A stretch of 64,000 nucleotides of DNA from Streptomyces sp. NBC_00448 (GTDB taxonomy: Bacteria > Actinomycetota > Actinomycetes > Streptomycetales > Streptomycetaceae): assembly GCF_036014115.1 (NCBI RefSeq), contig NZ_CP107913.1:5628501-5692500 (forward strand), given 5' to 3'. The notes below the pieces were generated by a model, which did not search any database, was not told the origin of the DNA, and saw only the letters and a list, made by a program, of their open reading frames with translations. Of the stretch, positions 16,697 to 25,160 are shown one piece after another. A program made the translations under genes and the position numbers. Within the stretch, counting starts at the first letter, position 1; every line of letters starts with the position of its first letter.

Positions 16697-18355
16697 ATGG
16701 ACACCGAGTCGGAGCCGTATGTCCGTCTCGCGACCCTGCGTCAGCTCCATCAGGTCGTGGCGGACCTCAACACCGCGCGCAGCCTCGCGGACGCACTCCA
16801 GGCGGTCGCCGACGGGGTGGTCCGCGGCCTGGGGTACGAACTGGCCGCCGTGAACCTGGTCCGGCCCGACGGCGACCTCGTGGTGGCCGCGTTCGCCGGA
16901 AGTGCGGCGGGCGAGGCGCTGCTGTCCGGGCGGGTCGGCTCGCGCGCGTCCTGGGACCGCCGGCTGGCCATGGGCGAGCAGTGGGGCACCCTGCGCTTCA
17001 TCTCGCACACCGAGGGCTGGGTGCTGATCGACGACGACGTCCCGCAGTGGCACACCGAGGGCCCGCTGCCCCGCTTCCCCGACGAGTGGCACCCCGGCGA
17101 CCGCCTCTACGCGCCCATGTACGCCTCCCAGACGGTCGGCAGCGAGCTGATCGGGGTGATATCCGTCGACCGGCCCACCAGCGGCCGCCACCCCGGTCCC
17201 TGGGGCTGTGAGGCCCTCCAGATGTACGCCTTCCAGTCCGGCATCGCGATCAGCAACGCCCGGCTGCGGGCGAACATGCAGCGCGCCCTGGTCCGGCTGG
17301 AGCGCGACCAGCAGGCGTTGCGGGCGAGCGAGGAGAGCTTCCGGCAGGCGTTCGAGTACGCCCCGAGCGGCATGGCCATCGCCGAGATGGGCGGCGACCA
17401 GCACGGCAAGCTGCTGCGCGCCAACGACGCGCTCTGCCGCCTGCTGGGCCGTTCCGCCTCCGTGATGCGGCGCTACTCCTTCTCCGACCTGGTGCACCCC
17501 GAGGACGTCGGGCTGCTGCTGCGCACCTCCGCCGAGGGCGGCCGGGCCGAGCTGCGGCTCGCGCGGCGCGACGGCAGCTACGTATGGGTGAGCCTGCGCA
17601 ACTCGGTGGTCGCCGACACCACCGACGGGCCGCGGTTCCTGCTCACCCACGTCGAGGACATCGAGGAGCGCAAGAGCCGCGAGCTCCAGCTCGCCCACCG
17701 CGCCAGCCACGACTCCCTGACCGGGCTGCCCAACAGCGCGGAGCTGCGGTCCCGGCTGTCCGCACGGCTGTGCTCGCACCCGCAGGAGCGCGGCCCCGCC
17801 GACCCCTCCGGGCTGCCCGCCGAGCCCGAGGGCGGCGACGGCTTCGCCTTCAGTTACGGCTACGGGCCCGACGAACTGGCCGCGCCGCTCTCCTTCGACT
17901 CCCACGTCCACACGGTCGCGCCCGACGAGGGCGACGAGGAAGCGGCCGGCAAGGGGCTCGCCGTGCTCTTCTGCGACCTCGACGGCTTCAAGTCCATCAA
18001 CGACCGGTTCGGGCACCACACCGGCGACGCCGTCCTCATCGAGGTCGCCCGCCGCCTCACCGGGGCCGTTCGCGACGGCGACACCGTCGCCAGGCTCGGC
18101 GGCGACGAGTTCGTGGTCCTCGCCGACGGGCTCGCCCCTGCGGACGCGACCGACCTCACGGTGCGGCTGCGCAACGCGATCATCCCGCCCATCCGGGTGG
18201 ACGGCCGCGCGGTCCGGGTCGGCGCCTCCTTCGGCATCGGCTGGGCCGGCTGCGGCATGACCGCGGAGGAGGTCCTGCACTCCGCCGACCAACGCATGTA
18301 CGTCGAGAAGCGCGCACGCTCCACCTCCCGCCCCAACCACCGCCGCGCGGGCTGA
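16697..18355 (+). CDS. cdgB: Diguanylate cyclase, GAF-PAS-GGDEF (CdgB)
   Basis: 552 residues. GAF domain (residues ~20-190), PAS/PAC (~205-330, SFRQAFEYAPSGMAIAEMGG, HVEDIEERKSRELQL) and GGDEF (~335-545). The active site RLGGDEFVVL is intact, and RDGD five residues before it is a canonical I-site for product inhibition, so the protein should make c-di-GMP. A ~60-residue low-complexity insert (bp ~17770-17955) splits the GGDEF domain between HDSLTGLPNSAELRSRL and LAVLFCDLDGFKSIND. GGGAGGG precedes the ATG. Domain order and neighbours match S. coelicolor CdgB, a developmental regulator under BldD control. Confidence 0.9.
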   Translation: MDTESEPYVRLATLRQLHQVVADLNTARSLADALQAVADGVVRGLGYELAAVNLVRPDGDLVVAAFAGSAAGEALLSGRVGSRASWDRRLAMGEQWGTLRFISHTEGWVLIDDDVPQWHTEGPLPRFPDEWHPGDRLYAPMYASQTVGSELIGVISVDRPTSGRHPGPWGCEALQMYAFQSGIAISNARLRANMQRALVRLERDQQALRASEESFRQAFEYAPSGMAIAEMGGDQHGKLLRANDALCRLLGRSASVMRRYSFSDLVHPEDVGLLLRTSAEGGRAELRLARRDGSYVWVSLRNSVVADTTDGPRFLLTHVEDIEERKSRELQLAHRASHDSLTGLPNSAELRSRLSARLCSHPQERGPADPSGLPAEPEGGDGFAFSYGYGPDELAAPLSFDSHVHTVAPDEGDEEAAGKGLAVLFCDLDGFKSINDRFGHHTGDAVLIEVARRLTGAVRDGDTVARLGGDEFVVLADGLAPADATDLTVRLRNAIIPPIRVDGRAVRVGASFGIGWAGCGMTAEEVLHSADQRMYVEKRARSTSRPNHRRAG

Positions 18356-18575
18356 GGGCGCCCCCTCCCCGGGGTAGGGGTGCCCTGGCGGGCAGACGGC
18401 CGCCATCCAGGGGCGCTGGGGGAACCGTCGCTCCGGGAGCGGGGCACCCTCGCCCCGGGAAGAGGGCACCGCCACCCGCGGGGGCATCCCGGAAGCGGCC
18501 GACCCGACCGGAGGTCCACCTTGGGGAGTAGCGCGGATCGCTCTGGGGGCTGACCCCGCGACGGGTTGCCATGCC

Positions 18576-18581
18576 TACGCT
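18576..18581 (+). promoter_or_regulatory. -10 hexamer of a leaderless start (histidine kinase)
   Basis: TACGCT followed by seven bases and GTG at 18589. The same TAnnnT + 7 nt + start-codon arrangement recurs at seven other genes in this window, and it argues for 18589 rather than the in-frame ATG at 18571. Confidence 0.6.
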
Positions 18582-18588
18582 GGGTTAT

Positions 18589-19791
18589 GTGCAGCGCGTC
18601 TACGACTTTTTCCGCCGACACCCGACGTGGGTCGACAGCTTCTGGGCCGTCGTCCTGCTGGTGTCGTGCGCGCTGTGGGTCGTCGTCGACAGCACCCCGT
18701 CGAGGTCGGCGCGCCTCGCCGCGATCCCCTTGTCGTTCGCGCTGGCCGCCGTCGTCGCGCTGCGCCGCAAGGCCCCGGAGCGGCTTCTGCTGCTCGCGGT
18801 GGCCGTCGGCCTGCTGCAACTCGCCCTGGGCGTGCAGGCCAACCCGGGCAACGTCGCCTTTCTGGTGATCATCTACACCTGCGCGTCGAACGGTGCGCGC
18901 TGGTCCTCCCGGCTCGCCCTGATCGGCGGCCTGGCCGCCGCGCCGGTGTCGATGCTCCGCTGGCCGCCGCACACCGAGTACTCCACGATCTGGACCACGC
19001 TGCTCCAGACCTTCTTCCTGACCGTGATCTTCGCGCTGTCCTGGGTGGTCGGCGACCGCCTGCGCACCCGGAAGGCGTACTACGCCGAGCTGGAGGAGCG
19101 GGCCGCGCGGCTGCACCGGGAGCGCGAGGCCCAGTCGAAGGCCGCGGTGGCCGCCGAGCGGGCCCGTATCGCCCGTGAGCTGCACGACGTGGTGGCGCAC
19201 AACGTGTCGGTGATGGTCGTCCAGGCCGACGGCGCCGCATACGTGCTGGACGCCGCGCCGGACCAGGCCAAGCAGGCCCTGTCCACGATCTCGACCACCG
19301 GACGGCAGGCGCTCGCCGAGATGCGGCGGCTGCTCGGACTGCTGCGCGCCGGGGACGACGCGGGCGGCGAGTACGTCCCGCAGCCCGGCGTCGACCAGCT
19401 CGCGGACCTCATCGACCAGGTGCGCGGCGCCGGCCTGCCGGTGCGTTTCGAGGTGGCCGGGCAGGCCCGCCCGCTGTCCAGCGGCGTCGAGTTGACCGCG
19501 TACCGCATCGTGCAGGAGGCGCTGACCAACGTGCGCAAGCACGGCGGCGACGGCGCCAGCGCCAGCGTGCTGCTCGGCTTCGGGGACGCCTCGCTCGACC
19601 TGCTGATCGAGGACGACGGCCGGGGCGCGCGGCGCGAACTGTACGCGCAGGGCGGCCGGGACGGCATGGGCCAGGGGCTGATCGGCATGCGGGAGCGGAT
19701 CGGCATGGTCGGAGGCACCCTCACGGCGGGGCCGCGCCCCGGCGGCGGTTTCCGGATCAGCGCGGTGCTGCCGCTGCGCGGCGCCGGATGA
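18589..19791 (+). CDS. Sensor histidine kinase, NarL-type (HisKA_3)
   Basis: 400 residues from GTG 18589. About six N-terminal membrane segments (to residue ~155) lead into a coiled coil (YYAELEERAARLHREREAQS), a HisKA_3 box with the phosphoacceptor in RIARELHDVVAHNVSVMVVQ, and an HATPase_c domain (VQEALTNVRKHGG, EDDGRGA, GQGLIGMRERIGMVGG). There is no extracellular sensory domain, so the signal is probably sensed within the membrane. The response regulator follows 162 bp downstream on the same strand. Confidence 0.9.
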   Translation: MQRVYDFFRRHPTWVDSFWAVVLLVSCALWVVVDSTPSRSARLAAIPLSFALAAVVALRRKAPERLLLLAVAVGLLQLALGVQANPGNVAFLVIIYTCASNGARWSSRLALIGGLAAAPVSMLRWPPHTEYSTIWTTLLQTFFLTVIFALSWVVGDRLRTRKAYYAELEERAARLHREREAQSKAAVAAERARIARELHDVVAHNVSVMVVQADGAAYVLDAAPDQAKQALSTISTTGRQALAEMRRLLGLLRAGDDAGGEYVPQPGVDQLADLIDQVRGAGLPVRFEVAGQARPLSSGVELTAYRIVQEALTNVRKHGGDGASASVLLGFGDASLDLLIEDDGRGARRELYAQGGRDGMGQGLIGMRERIGMVGGTLTAGPRPGGGFRISAVLPLRGAG

Positions 19792-19953
19792 CGCTCCCGG
19801 CCGCTGCCGCCCCGGTGCCGCGCCTCAGCGGCCCGCCGGACCCCGCCGCCGCCCCCGCGTGCCGTGGGAACCGGCGGCGGCCCCTGACGGTCCCCTGACC
19901 GCCGCCGCAGCACCCCGCGACCCCACCACCCGACCACGAAAGGACCCCGACCG

Positions 19954-20679
19954 ATGGCGATCCGCGTCATGCTCGTTGACGACCAGGCGCTGCTGCGCAC
20001 CGGCTTCCGGATGGTGCTCGCCGCCCAGCCGGACATGGAGGTCGTGGCCGAGGCGGGCGACGGCGCCGAGGCGCTGGAGGTGCTCAGGCACACCCGGGTC
20101 GACGTGGTGCTGATGGATGTGCGGATGCCCCGGATGGACGGCGTGGAGGCCACCCGCCGGATCTGCGGCGGCGACCGCCACACGGACCGCGGCGCGGCCC
20201 AGGACGCGGCCCGCGCCGGGTCGCCCGCCGTGCCCCGGGTGCTGATCCTGACCACCTTCGACCTCGACGAGTACGCCTTCACCGCGCTCAAGGCGGGCGC
20301 CAGCGGGTTCATGCTCAAGGACGTGCCGCCGGACGAACTGCTGACCGCGATCCGCGCGGTGCACAGCGGGGACGCGGTGGTCGCCCCGAGCACCACCCGC
20401 CGGCTGCTGGACCGTTTCACCCCGATGCTGCCCAACGCGGCGGAGCCCGCCGGCCACCCCGGGATCGACCGGCTCACCGAGCGCGAGCGCGAGGTGCTGC
20501 TGCTGGTCGCCCAGGGCATGTCCAACGGCGAGATCGCCAGGAAGCTGGTGCTGTCCGAGGCGACGGTCAAGACCCATGTCGGCCGCATCCTCACCAAACT
20601 CGAACTGCGCGACCGGGTACAGGCGGTGGTGCTCGCCTACGAGTCCGGCCTGGTGCGCGCGGGAGGCGGCGGCGCGTAG
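19954..20679 (+). CDS. NarL/LuxR-family response regulator
   Basis: 241 residues. Receiver domain with acidic pocket D9/D10 and phosphoacceptor D55 (VVLMDVRMPRMDG), then conserved T in LILTTFDLDEYAF and K in GFMLKD. LuxR-type HTH at residues ~165-235 (LTEREREVLLLVAQGMSNGE, IARKLVLSEATVKTHVGRIL). A ~17-residue insert (GGDRHTDRGAAQDAARAG) lengthens the loop before the fourth receiver strand. AAAGGA precedes the ATG. It is the cognate partner of the upstream kinase. Confidence 0.92.
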   Translation: MAIRVMLVDDQALLRTGFRMVLAAQPDMEVVAEAGDGAEALEVLRHTRVDVVLMDVRMPRMDGVEATRRICGGDRHTDRGAAQDAARAGSPAVPRVLILTTFDLDEYAFTALKAGASGFMLKDVPPDELLTAIRAVHSGDAVVAPSTTRRLLDRFTPMLPNAAEPAGHPGIDRLTEREREVLLLVAQGMSNGEIARKLVLSEATVKTHVGRILTKLELRDRVQAVVLAYESGLVRAGGGGA

Positions 20680-20867
20680 TGAGCCTCCGGTGCAGTGATC
20701 TTCCGGTGAAGGTCGGGAACAAGCAGGCGGCACAGGGGAGTTCCCAGGGAAGAATGCACTCAGTTCACACAGGCACAGCGGCAACACCCGACCAGGTACG
20801 GACCGACCGTGGGCGCCGCGCCCGCAGCACCTCGGCGCGGTGGCCGACCAGCTAGGGGGAGCACCAC

Positions 20868-21845
20868 ATGCGCGCCATCGTCATCGAGGAGTTCGGCGGA
20901 CCCGAGGTACTCACCCTCGTCGACGTGCCCGAACCACGCCCGGGGCCAGGCCAGGTGGCCATCGACATCGCCTACGCCGGGGTCAACTTCGCCGACATAC
21001 TGGCCCGTTCCATCGGCTACCGGGTGGCGGAACTGCCCTTCCGCCCGGGCCTCGAGGTCTCCGGGCTGGTCCGCGAAGTCGGTGACGGTGTCAGCGAGTT
21101 CACCCCCGGCCAGGAGGTCGCCGCCTTCCTCGACGGTGGCGGTTACGCCGACGTGGTGGTCGCCCCCGCCTCCGCCGTCTTCGTCCTCCCCGGCGGCATC
21201 GACCTGCGAACCGCCGCCACCCTGCCCAGCGTGCTGCCGACCGCGTACGGCCTGCTGCACGAGGTGGCCAGGCTCCGCGAGGGAGACACCGTCCTGGTGC
21301 AGAGCGCGGCCGGCGGGGTCGGCACCGTCGCGGGCCAGCTCGCCCGGGCCGGCGGCGCCAGCGCGGTCTACGGGGTCGTCTCCAGCCTGGAGAAGGCCGA
21401 GCACGCCCTCAAGTCCGGTTACGACCAGGTCTTCACGATCGACACCTTCGACCAGGAGGTGCTGGCCGCGACCGGCGGCCGCGGTGTGGACATTGCCCTC
21501 GACGCGGTCGGCGGCGAGACCTTCCGCCGTACGAAGGCGGTGGTCGCGCGCTTCGGCCGGCTGATCTCCTTCGGCAACGCCGGGGGCGCCGGGCCGTGGC
21601 GGATCGGCGCCGAGGACGTCATGCCGACGGCCCTCACGGTGGGCGGCTTCTCCCTTCTGGGGCTGGCCGCCGCCGATCCGGCGCTGCTGCGCGTGATGGC
21701 CGACCGGGCGTTCCACACCGTCACCGAGGGCGGGGTGGAGCTGCCGGTCAGCGCGGAGTTCGGCCTGGCGGACGCCGCGCAGGCGCATGTGCTGGTCGAG
21801 TCGCGGACCAGCACCGGCAAGCTGCTGATCCGGGTGGCGGACTGA
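20868..21845 (+). CDS. Zinc-independent quinone oxidoreductase / MDR-family reductase
   Basis: 325 residues of the medium-chain dehydrogenase/reductase superfamily: MRAIVIEEFGGPEVLTLVDV, AGVNFADILARSIGY, GLEVSGLVREVGDGV, NADPH-binding VQSAAGGVGTVAGQLARAGG, and DIALDAVGGETFR. The structural and catalytic zinc ligands are absent, as in quinone oxidoreductases. GGGGGAG lies 7 bases before the ATG. It is a stand-alone gene; the substrate is probably a quinone or enone. Confidence 0.9.
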   Translation: MRAIVIEEFGGPEVLTLVDVPEPRPGPGQVAIDIAYAGVNFADILARSIGYRVAELPFRPGLEVSGLVREVGDGVSEFTPGQEVAAFLDGGGYADVVVAPASAVFVLPGGIDLRTAATLPSVLPTAYGLLHEVARLREGDTVLVQSAAGGVGTVAGQLARAGGASAVYGVVSSLEKAEHALKSGYDQVFTIDTFDQEVLAATGGRGVDIALDAVGGETFRRTKAVVARFGRLISFGNAGGAGPWRIGAEDVMPTALTVGGFSLLGLAAADPALLRVMADRAFHTVTEGGVELPVSAEFGLADAAQAHVLVESRTSTGKLLIRVAD

Positions 21846-21856
21846 TCCGGCCCGGC

Positions 21857-21906
21857 CGGCGGGGCTGACCGACGAGGCAGGCCGGCGGGGCCGGCCGACG
21901 AGGCAG
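21857..21906. repeat. Imperfect direct repeat (about 24 bp x 2)
   Basis: Two adjacent copies of GGCCGGCGGGGC-x-G-x-CCGACGAGGCAG just after the oxidoreductase stop codon. No function is apparent. Confidence 0.7.
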
Positions 21907-21928
21907 AGCGGCCTGGGGCGCCACCGGG

Positions 21929-21963
21929 CCGGACCGTATGGACATGGGGGTCATACGGTCCGG
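21929..21963. terminator. Bidirectional hairpin terminator
   Basis: Perfect 12-bp arms CCGGACCGTATG (21929-21940) and CATACGGTCCGG (21952-21963) with an 11-base loop, between the convergent oxidoreductase (+) and aldolase (-) genes. Confidence 0.7.
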
Positions 21964-21981
21964 GAGCCCGGGTCCGCCCGG

Positions 21982-22007
21982 CCGTTCCGAACGGCCGTTC
22001 CGAACGG
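21982..22007. repeat. Tandem copies of a 13-bp palindrome
   Basis: CCGTTCCGAACGG occurs twice head to tail with no spacer, each copy palindromic around its central C. It lies 4 bases from the stop codon of the minus-strand aldolase gene. Confidence 0.85.
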
Positions 22008-22011
22008 CCGG

Positions 22012-23151
22012 TCAGCCCAGCCGTTCGGCGAACGCCGCTGCTGCCGCGCGGATGTCGGCGTCCGTCCAGTCGAGGGCGGACTCGGCCACGGAGACCTCGG
22101 TCATCGACAGCCCGGGCGGCCCGGGTTCCATGAAGCGCCGCAGGCCGAAGAGGCTGATCCCGGTCTCCTCGGCCATCCGCAGCCCGGCGTCGTCCAGCGC
22201 CTCGGCCGGGTACGGCAGCCACAGCTGGAACTCGTGGGTGTGCGGCTCGGCCGGGTGCACCCGCGGCAGCGTCACGCCCGCGTCCGCCAGACCCTCGCGC
22301 AGCGCCCGCGCCACGGTCTTCGCGTGCGCGACGTACTCCGGCAGCCGCGGCAACTCCCGCTCCAGGCCGGCCAGCGCGGACAGCACCGCCGGGAACTGGT
22401 GCGCGAGCCGGCCGCCGTAGCGGTGCTGCCACGCCTTCGCCTCCGCCACGAAGTCGGCCGAGCCGGCGAGCGCGGCGCCCGAGAGCCCGCCGAGCGACTT
22501 GTAGAAGCTCACGTACACGCTGTCGGCGAGCCCGGCGATCTCCGGCAGCGTGTGGCCGAAGTGCGGTGCGCATTCCCACAGTCGGGCGCCGTCGAAGTGC
22601 ACGACCGCGTCGCGCTCGCGGGCGGTGGCCACGGTCGCGCGCAGCTCCTCCCAGGTCGGCAGCACGAACCCCGCGTCGCGCAGCGGGAGTTCCAGCATCA
22701 GCGTGCCGAACGGCTCCTCGAAGTCACGTACTTCGGTCGCGTCCGGCAACCGCGGGGCCCTCGTCGGGTGCACCGTGCGCAGCCCGCTCACCGTGCGCAG
22801 CGCGTCCCGCTCGTACATCTCCGGGTGCGCGAGCGGGTGCAGGGCGACCGTGGGGTTCCCGGTCCGGCCCGCCCACGCCCGCAGGGCCACCTGCTGGGCC
22901 ATCGTGCCGGTCGGGAAGAACGCGGCGGACTCCATACCGAGCAGGGTGGCGACCCTCGCTTCCAGTTCCTCCACGACGCCGTTCCCGTACAGGTCCGCGG
23001 GGGCGTCCAGGTCCACCCCCGCGGTGGTGGCGTCCTCGCTGAGCTGTGCGGTCCACTCCCGCAGCGTGCGGTTGTGGCCGAAGGCCAGCACCCGCGAACA
23101 CGCTTCCACGGCAGCTCGCCGCCGGGCCCGTAGTTGTTCCGTCGTATCCAT
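22012..23151 (-). CDS. Threonine aldolase family PLP enzyme (beta-eliminating lyase)
   Basis: 379 residues with fold-type I PLP architecture: HNRTLREWTAQLSED near the N-terminus, AAFFPTGTMAQQVALRAW, VHFDGARLWECAPHFG (pyridine-ring Asp), and the PLP lysine in VYVSFYKSLGGLSGAALAG. Low-specificity threonine aldolases cleave threonine to glycine and acetaldehyde. The ATG at 23151 follows GGGGG closely. A C-terminal HEFQLWLPYPAEALDDAG is also typical. Other beta-eliminating lyases share the fold, so exact substrate is inferred. Confidence 0.85.
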   Translation of the reverse strand: MDTTEQLRARRRAAVEACSRVLAFGHNRTLREWTAQLSEDATTAGVDLDAPADLYGNGVVEELEARVATLLGMESAAFFPTGTMAQQVALRAWAGRTGNPTVALHPLAHPEMYERDALRTVSGLRTVHPTRAPRLPDATEVRDFEEPFGTLMLELPLRDAGFVLPTWEELRATVATARERDAVVHFDGARLWECAPHFGHTLPEIAGLADSVYVSFYKSLGGLSGAALAGSADFVAEAKAWQHRYGGRLAHQFPAVLSALAGLERELPRLPEYVAHAKTVARALREGLADAGVTLPRVHPAEPHTHEFQLWLPYPAEALDDAGLRMAEETGISLFGLRRFMEPGPPGLSMTEVSVAESALDWTDADIRAAAAAFAERLG

Positions 23152-23206
23152 CCCCCGATTCTGCTCTGCCGCAACTGGACCCCCCGGGTGTCCCCGTCCT
23201 GCCGGC

Positions 23207-23259
23207 TGAGGGACCACCCGCCGGTGGGGGGCTGGTCGCGCAGTTCCCCGCGCCCCTGG
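23207..23259. repeat. Streptomyces-type interspersed intergenic repeat, copy A
   Basis: TGAGGGACCACC, then CCGGTGGGGGGCTGGTCGCG and CAGTTCCCCGCGCCCCTGG. Related copies occur at 50251-50361 and, inverted, at 50409-50448. Similar short GC-rich sequences are widely dispersed between Streptomyces genes. Confidence 0.75.
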
Positions 23260-23400
23260 TGGTGTGCGGCTCCTTCCGCGGAAGGGACGTCCGGCCGCCC
23301 ACCGCAGGGCCCTGTGACGAAGGGGACGGGGGCGCCCGGGGGTCAGGGGCACCCTGTTCGCGTAAGGTTGACGAGAAGGGGGTCGCCGAGGCTGGGAGGC

Positions 23401-24291
23401 GTGGTGGAGGAGAAGCCGGCGAGGCTCACCGTGGGCGTGGTGGGTGCGGGGCGAGTCGGCCCCGTACTGGCCGCCGCACTGAAACTTGCGGGGCACCACC
23501 CCGTGGCCGCCAGCGGAGTGTCGGAGGCGTCCCGCCGCCGCGCGGAAGCGCTGCTGCCGGGCGTGCCGCTGGTGGAGCCCGCCGAGGTGCTGGCCCGGGC
23601 GGACCTGGTGCTGCTGACCGTCCCGGACGACGCGCTGCCCGCGTTGGTGCGCGGCCTGGCCGAGACCGGCGCCGTACGACCGGGCCAGCTCCTGGTGCAC
23701 GCGTCGGGGCGGTACGGCACCTCCGTACTGGAGCCCGCGCTGCGCGCCGGGGCGCTGCCGCTCGCGCTGCACCCGGCGATGACCTTCACGGGCACGCCCG
23801 TCGACGTGCAGCGCCTGGCCGGCTGCTGCTTCGGCGTCACCGCGCCGGGCGAGCTGCGTACGGCCGCGTTGGCGCTGGTCATCGAGATGGGCGGCGAGCC
23901 CGAGTGGATCGAGGAGGCCGCCCGCCCGCTGTACCACGCGGCCCTCGCGATCGGCGCGAACCACCTGGTCACGCTGGTCGCCCAGGCGATGGACCTGCTG
24001 CGGCAGGCCGGCGTGCAGGAGCCGGGCCGCATGCTCGGCCCGCTGCTGGGCGCCGCGCTCGACAACGCGCTGCGCTCCGGTGACGCCGCCCTCACCGGCC
24101 CGGTGGCCCGCGGCGACGCCGGCACGGTCACCGCGCACCTGGCCGAACTGCGCGCCCACGCACCGGAGACCGTCGCGTCGTACGTGGCGATGGCCCGCGC
24201 CACCGCGGACCGCGCGCTCGCCAACGGAATGCTCAAGGCCGAATACGCGGAGGCGCTGCTGGGCGCCCTCGCCGACGGGGGGACCCGATGA
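23401..24291 (+). CDS. DUF2520 / Rossmann-like dehydrogenase (ketopantoate-reductase-like)
   Basis: About 296 residues. Rossmann fold with GVVGAGRVGPVLAAALKLAG, then LVLLTVPDDALPALVRGL, LLVHASGRYGTSVLEP, LALHPAMTFTGTP and a helical C-terminal DUF2520 region (PLYHAALAIGANHLVTLVAQ). The family resembles NADP-dependent ketopantoate and pyrroline-carboxylate reductases; the position immediately before panC suggests a pantothenate role. Start is GTG 23401 or 23404 after GGGAGG. The stop overlaps panC as ATGA (24288-24291). Confidence 0.85.
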   Translation: MVEEKPARLTVGVVGAGRVGPVLAAALKLAGHHPVAASGVSEASRRRAEALLPGVPLVEPAEVLARADLVLLTVPDDALPALVRGLAETGAVRPGQLLVHASGRYGTSVLEPALRAGALPLALHPAMTFTGTPVDVQRLAGCCFGVTAPGELRTAALALVIEMGGEPEWIEEAARPLYHAALAIGANHLVTLVAQAMDLLRQAGVQEPGRMLGPLLGAALDNALRSGDAALTGPVARGDAGTVTAHLAELRAHAPETVASYVAMARATADRALANGMLKAEYAEALLGALADGGTR

Positions 24292-25160
24292 CCCGACTCG
24301 TCCACCACGCCCGCGACCTGGCCCCCGCCGCGGCCGTGGTCATGACGATGGGCGCGCTCCACGACGGTCACGCCGCCCTGATCCGCGCCGCCCGCGCGCA
24401 CGCCGGCAGCGGCGTCGTCACGGTCACGGTCTTCGTCAACCCGCTCCAGTTCGGGCCGCACGAGGACCTGGACCGCTACCCGCGCACCCTGGAGGCCGAC
24501 GTGAAGCTCGCCGAGGCAGCGGGCGCCGACTTCGTCTTCGCGCCGGACACCGACGAGGTGTACCCGGGCGGCCCGCCGCAGGTGCGGATCACGGCCGGCC
24601 CGATGGGGGAGCGGTTCGAGGGCGCGTCCCGGCCCGGCCACTTCGACGGCATGCTCACGGTCGTCGCGAAGCTGCTGCACCTGACGAACCCGCTTCCGCC
24701 GGGGCCCGGGGTGACGCCGACCGCCGCGTTCTTCGGGCAGAAGGACGCCCAGCAGCTCGCGCTGGTCCGCCGGATGGTCACCGACCTGAACTTCCCGGTC
24801 GACATCGTCGCCGTGCCGACCGTCCGAGAGGGCGACGGCGTGGCGCGCTCCAGCCGCAACCGCTACCTGTCCGAGGCGGAGCGGATCTCGGCCCGCGAGC
24901 TGTCCCGGGCGCTGTTCACCGGCCGTGAGGCCGCCCCGCGCGGCCCGCAGGCGACGGTGCGCGCCGCCCGTGCGGTCCTGGACGCCGCCGCTTCGGCCGA
25001 ACCTCCGGTCGAGCTGGACTACGTCGCGCTGATCGACCCCGCCACCTTCACCGAGGCCGCGCCGGACCACACCGGCCCCGCCGTGCTGGCCGTCGCCGCC
25101 AAGGTCGGCGGCACCCGCCTGATCGACAACCTCCCCCTGGAGTTCGGAGCCCCCGAATGA
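24288..25160 (+). CDS. panC: Pantothenate synthetase
   Basis: 290 residues. PanC condenses pantoate with beta-alanine using ATP. Motifs: VVMTMGALHDGHAALIRAAR (HxGH nucleotide-binding), VFVNPLQFGPHEDLDRYPR, RPGHFDGMLTVVAKLLHL, FFGQKDAQQLALVRRMV, and VREGDGVARSSRNRYLS. A short Pro-rich loop (NPLPPGPGVTPT) precedes FFGQKD. It overlaps its neighbours on both sides by ATGA, so DUF2520-panC-nadB are translationally coupled. Confidence 0.96.
   Translation: MTRLVHHARDLAPAAAVVMTMGALHDGHAALIRAARAHAGSGVVTVTVFVNPLQFGPHEDLDRYPRTLEADVKLAEAAGADFVFAPDTDEVYPGGPPQVRITAGPMGERFEGASRPGHFDGMLTVVAKLLHLTNPLPPGPGVTPTAAFFGQKDAQQLALVRRMVTDLNFPVDIVAVPTVREGDGVARSSRNRYLSEAERISARELSRALFTGREAAPRGPQATVRAARAVLDAAASAEPPVELDYVALIDPATFTEAAPDHTGPAVLAVAAKVGGTRLIDNLPLEFGAPE

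Noticed and set aside
18440..18457. Hairpin after cdgB as a terminator
   Set aside because: Only a 6-bp stem with no T-tract in strongly GC-rich sequence; too weak to list.
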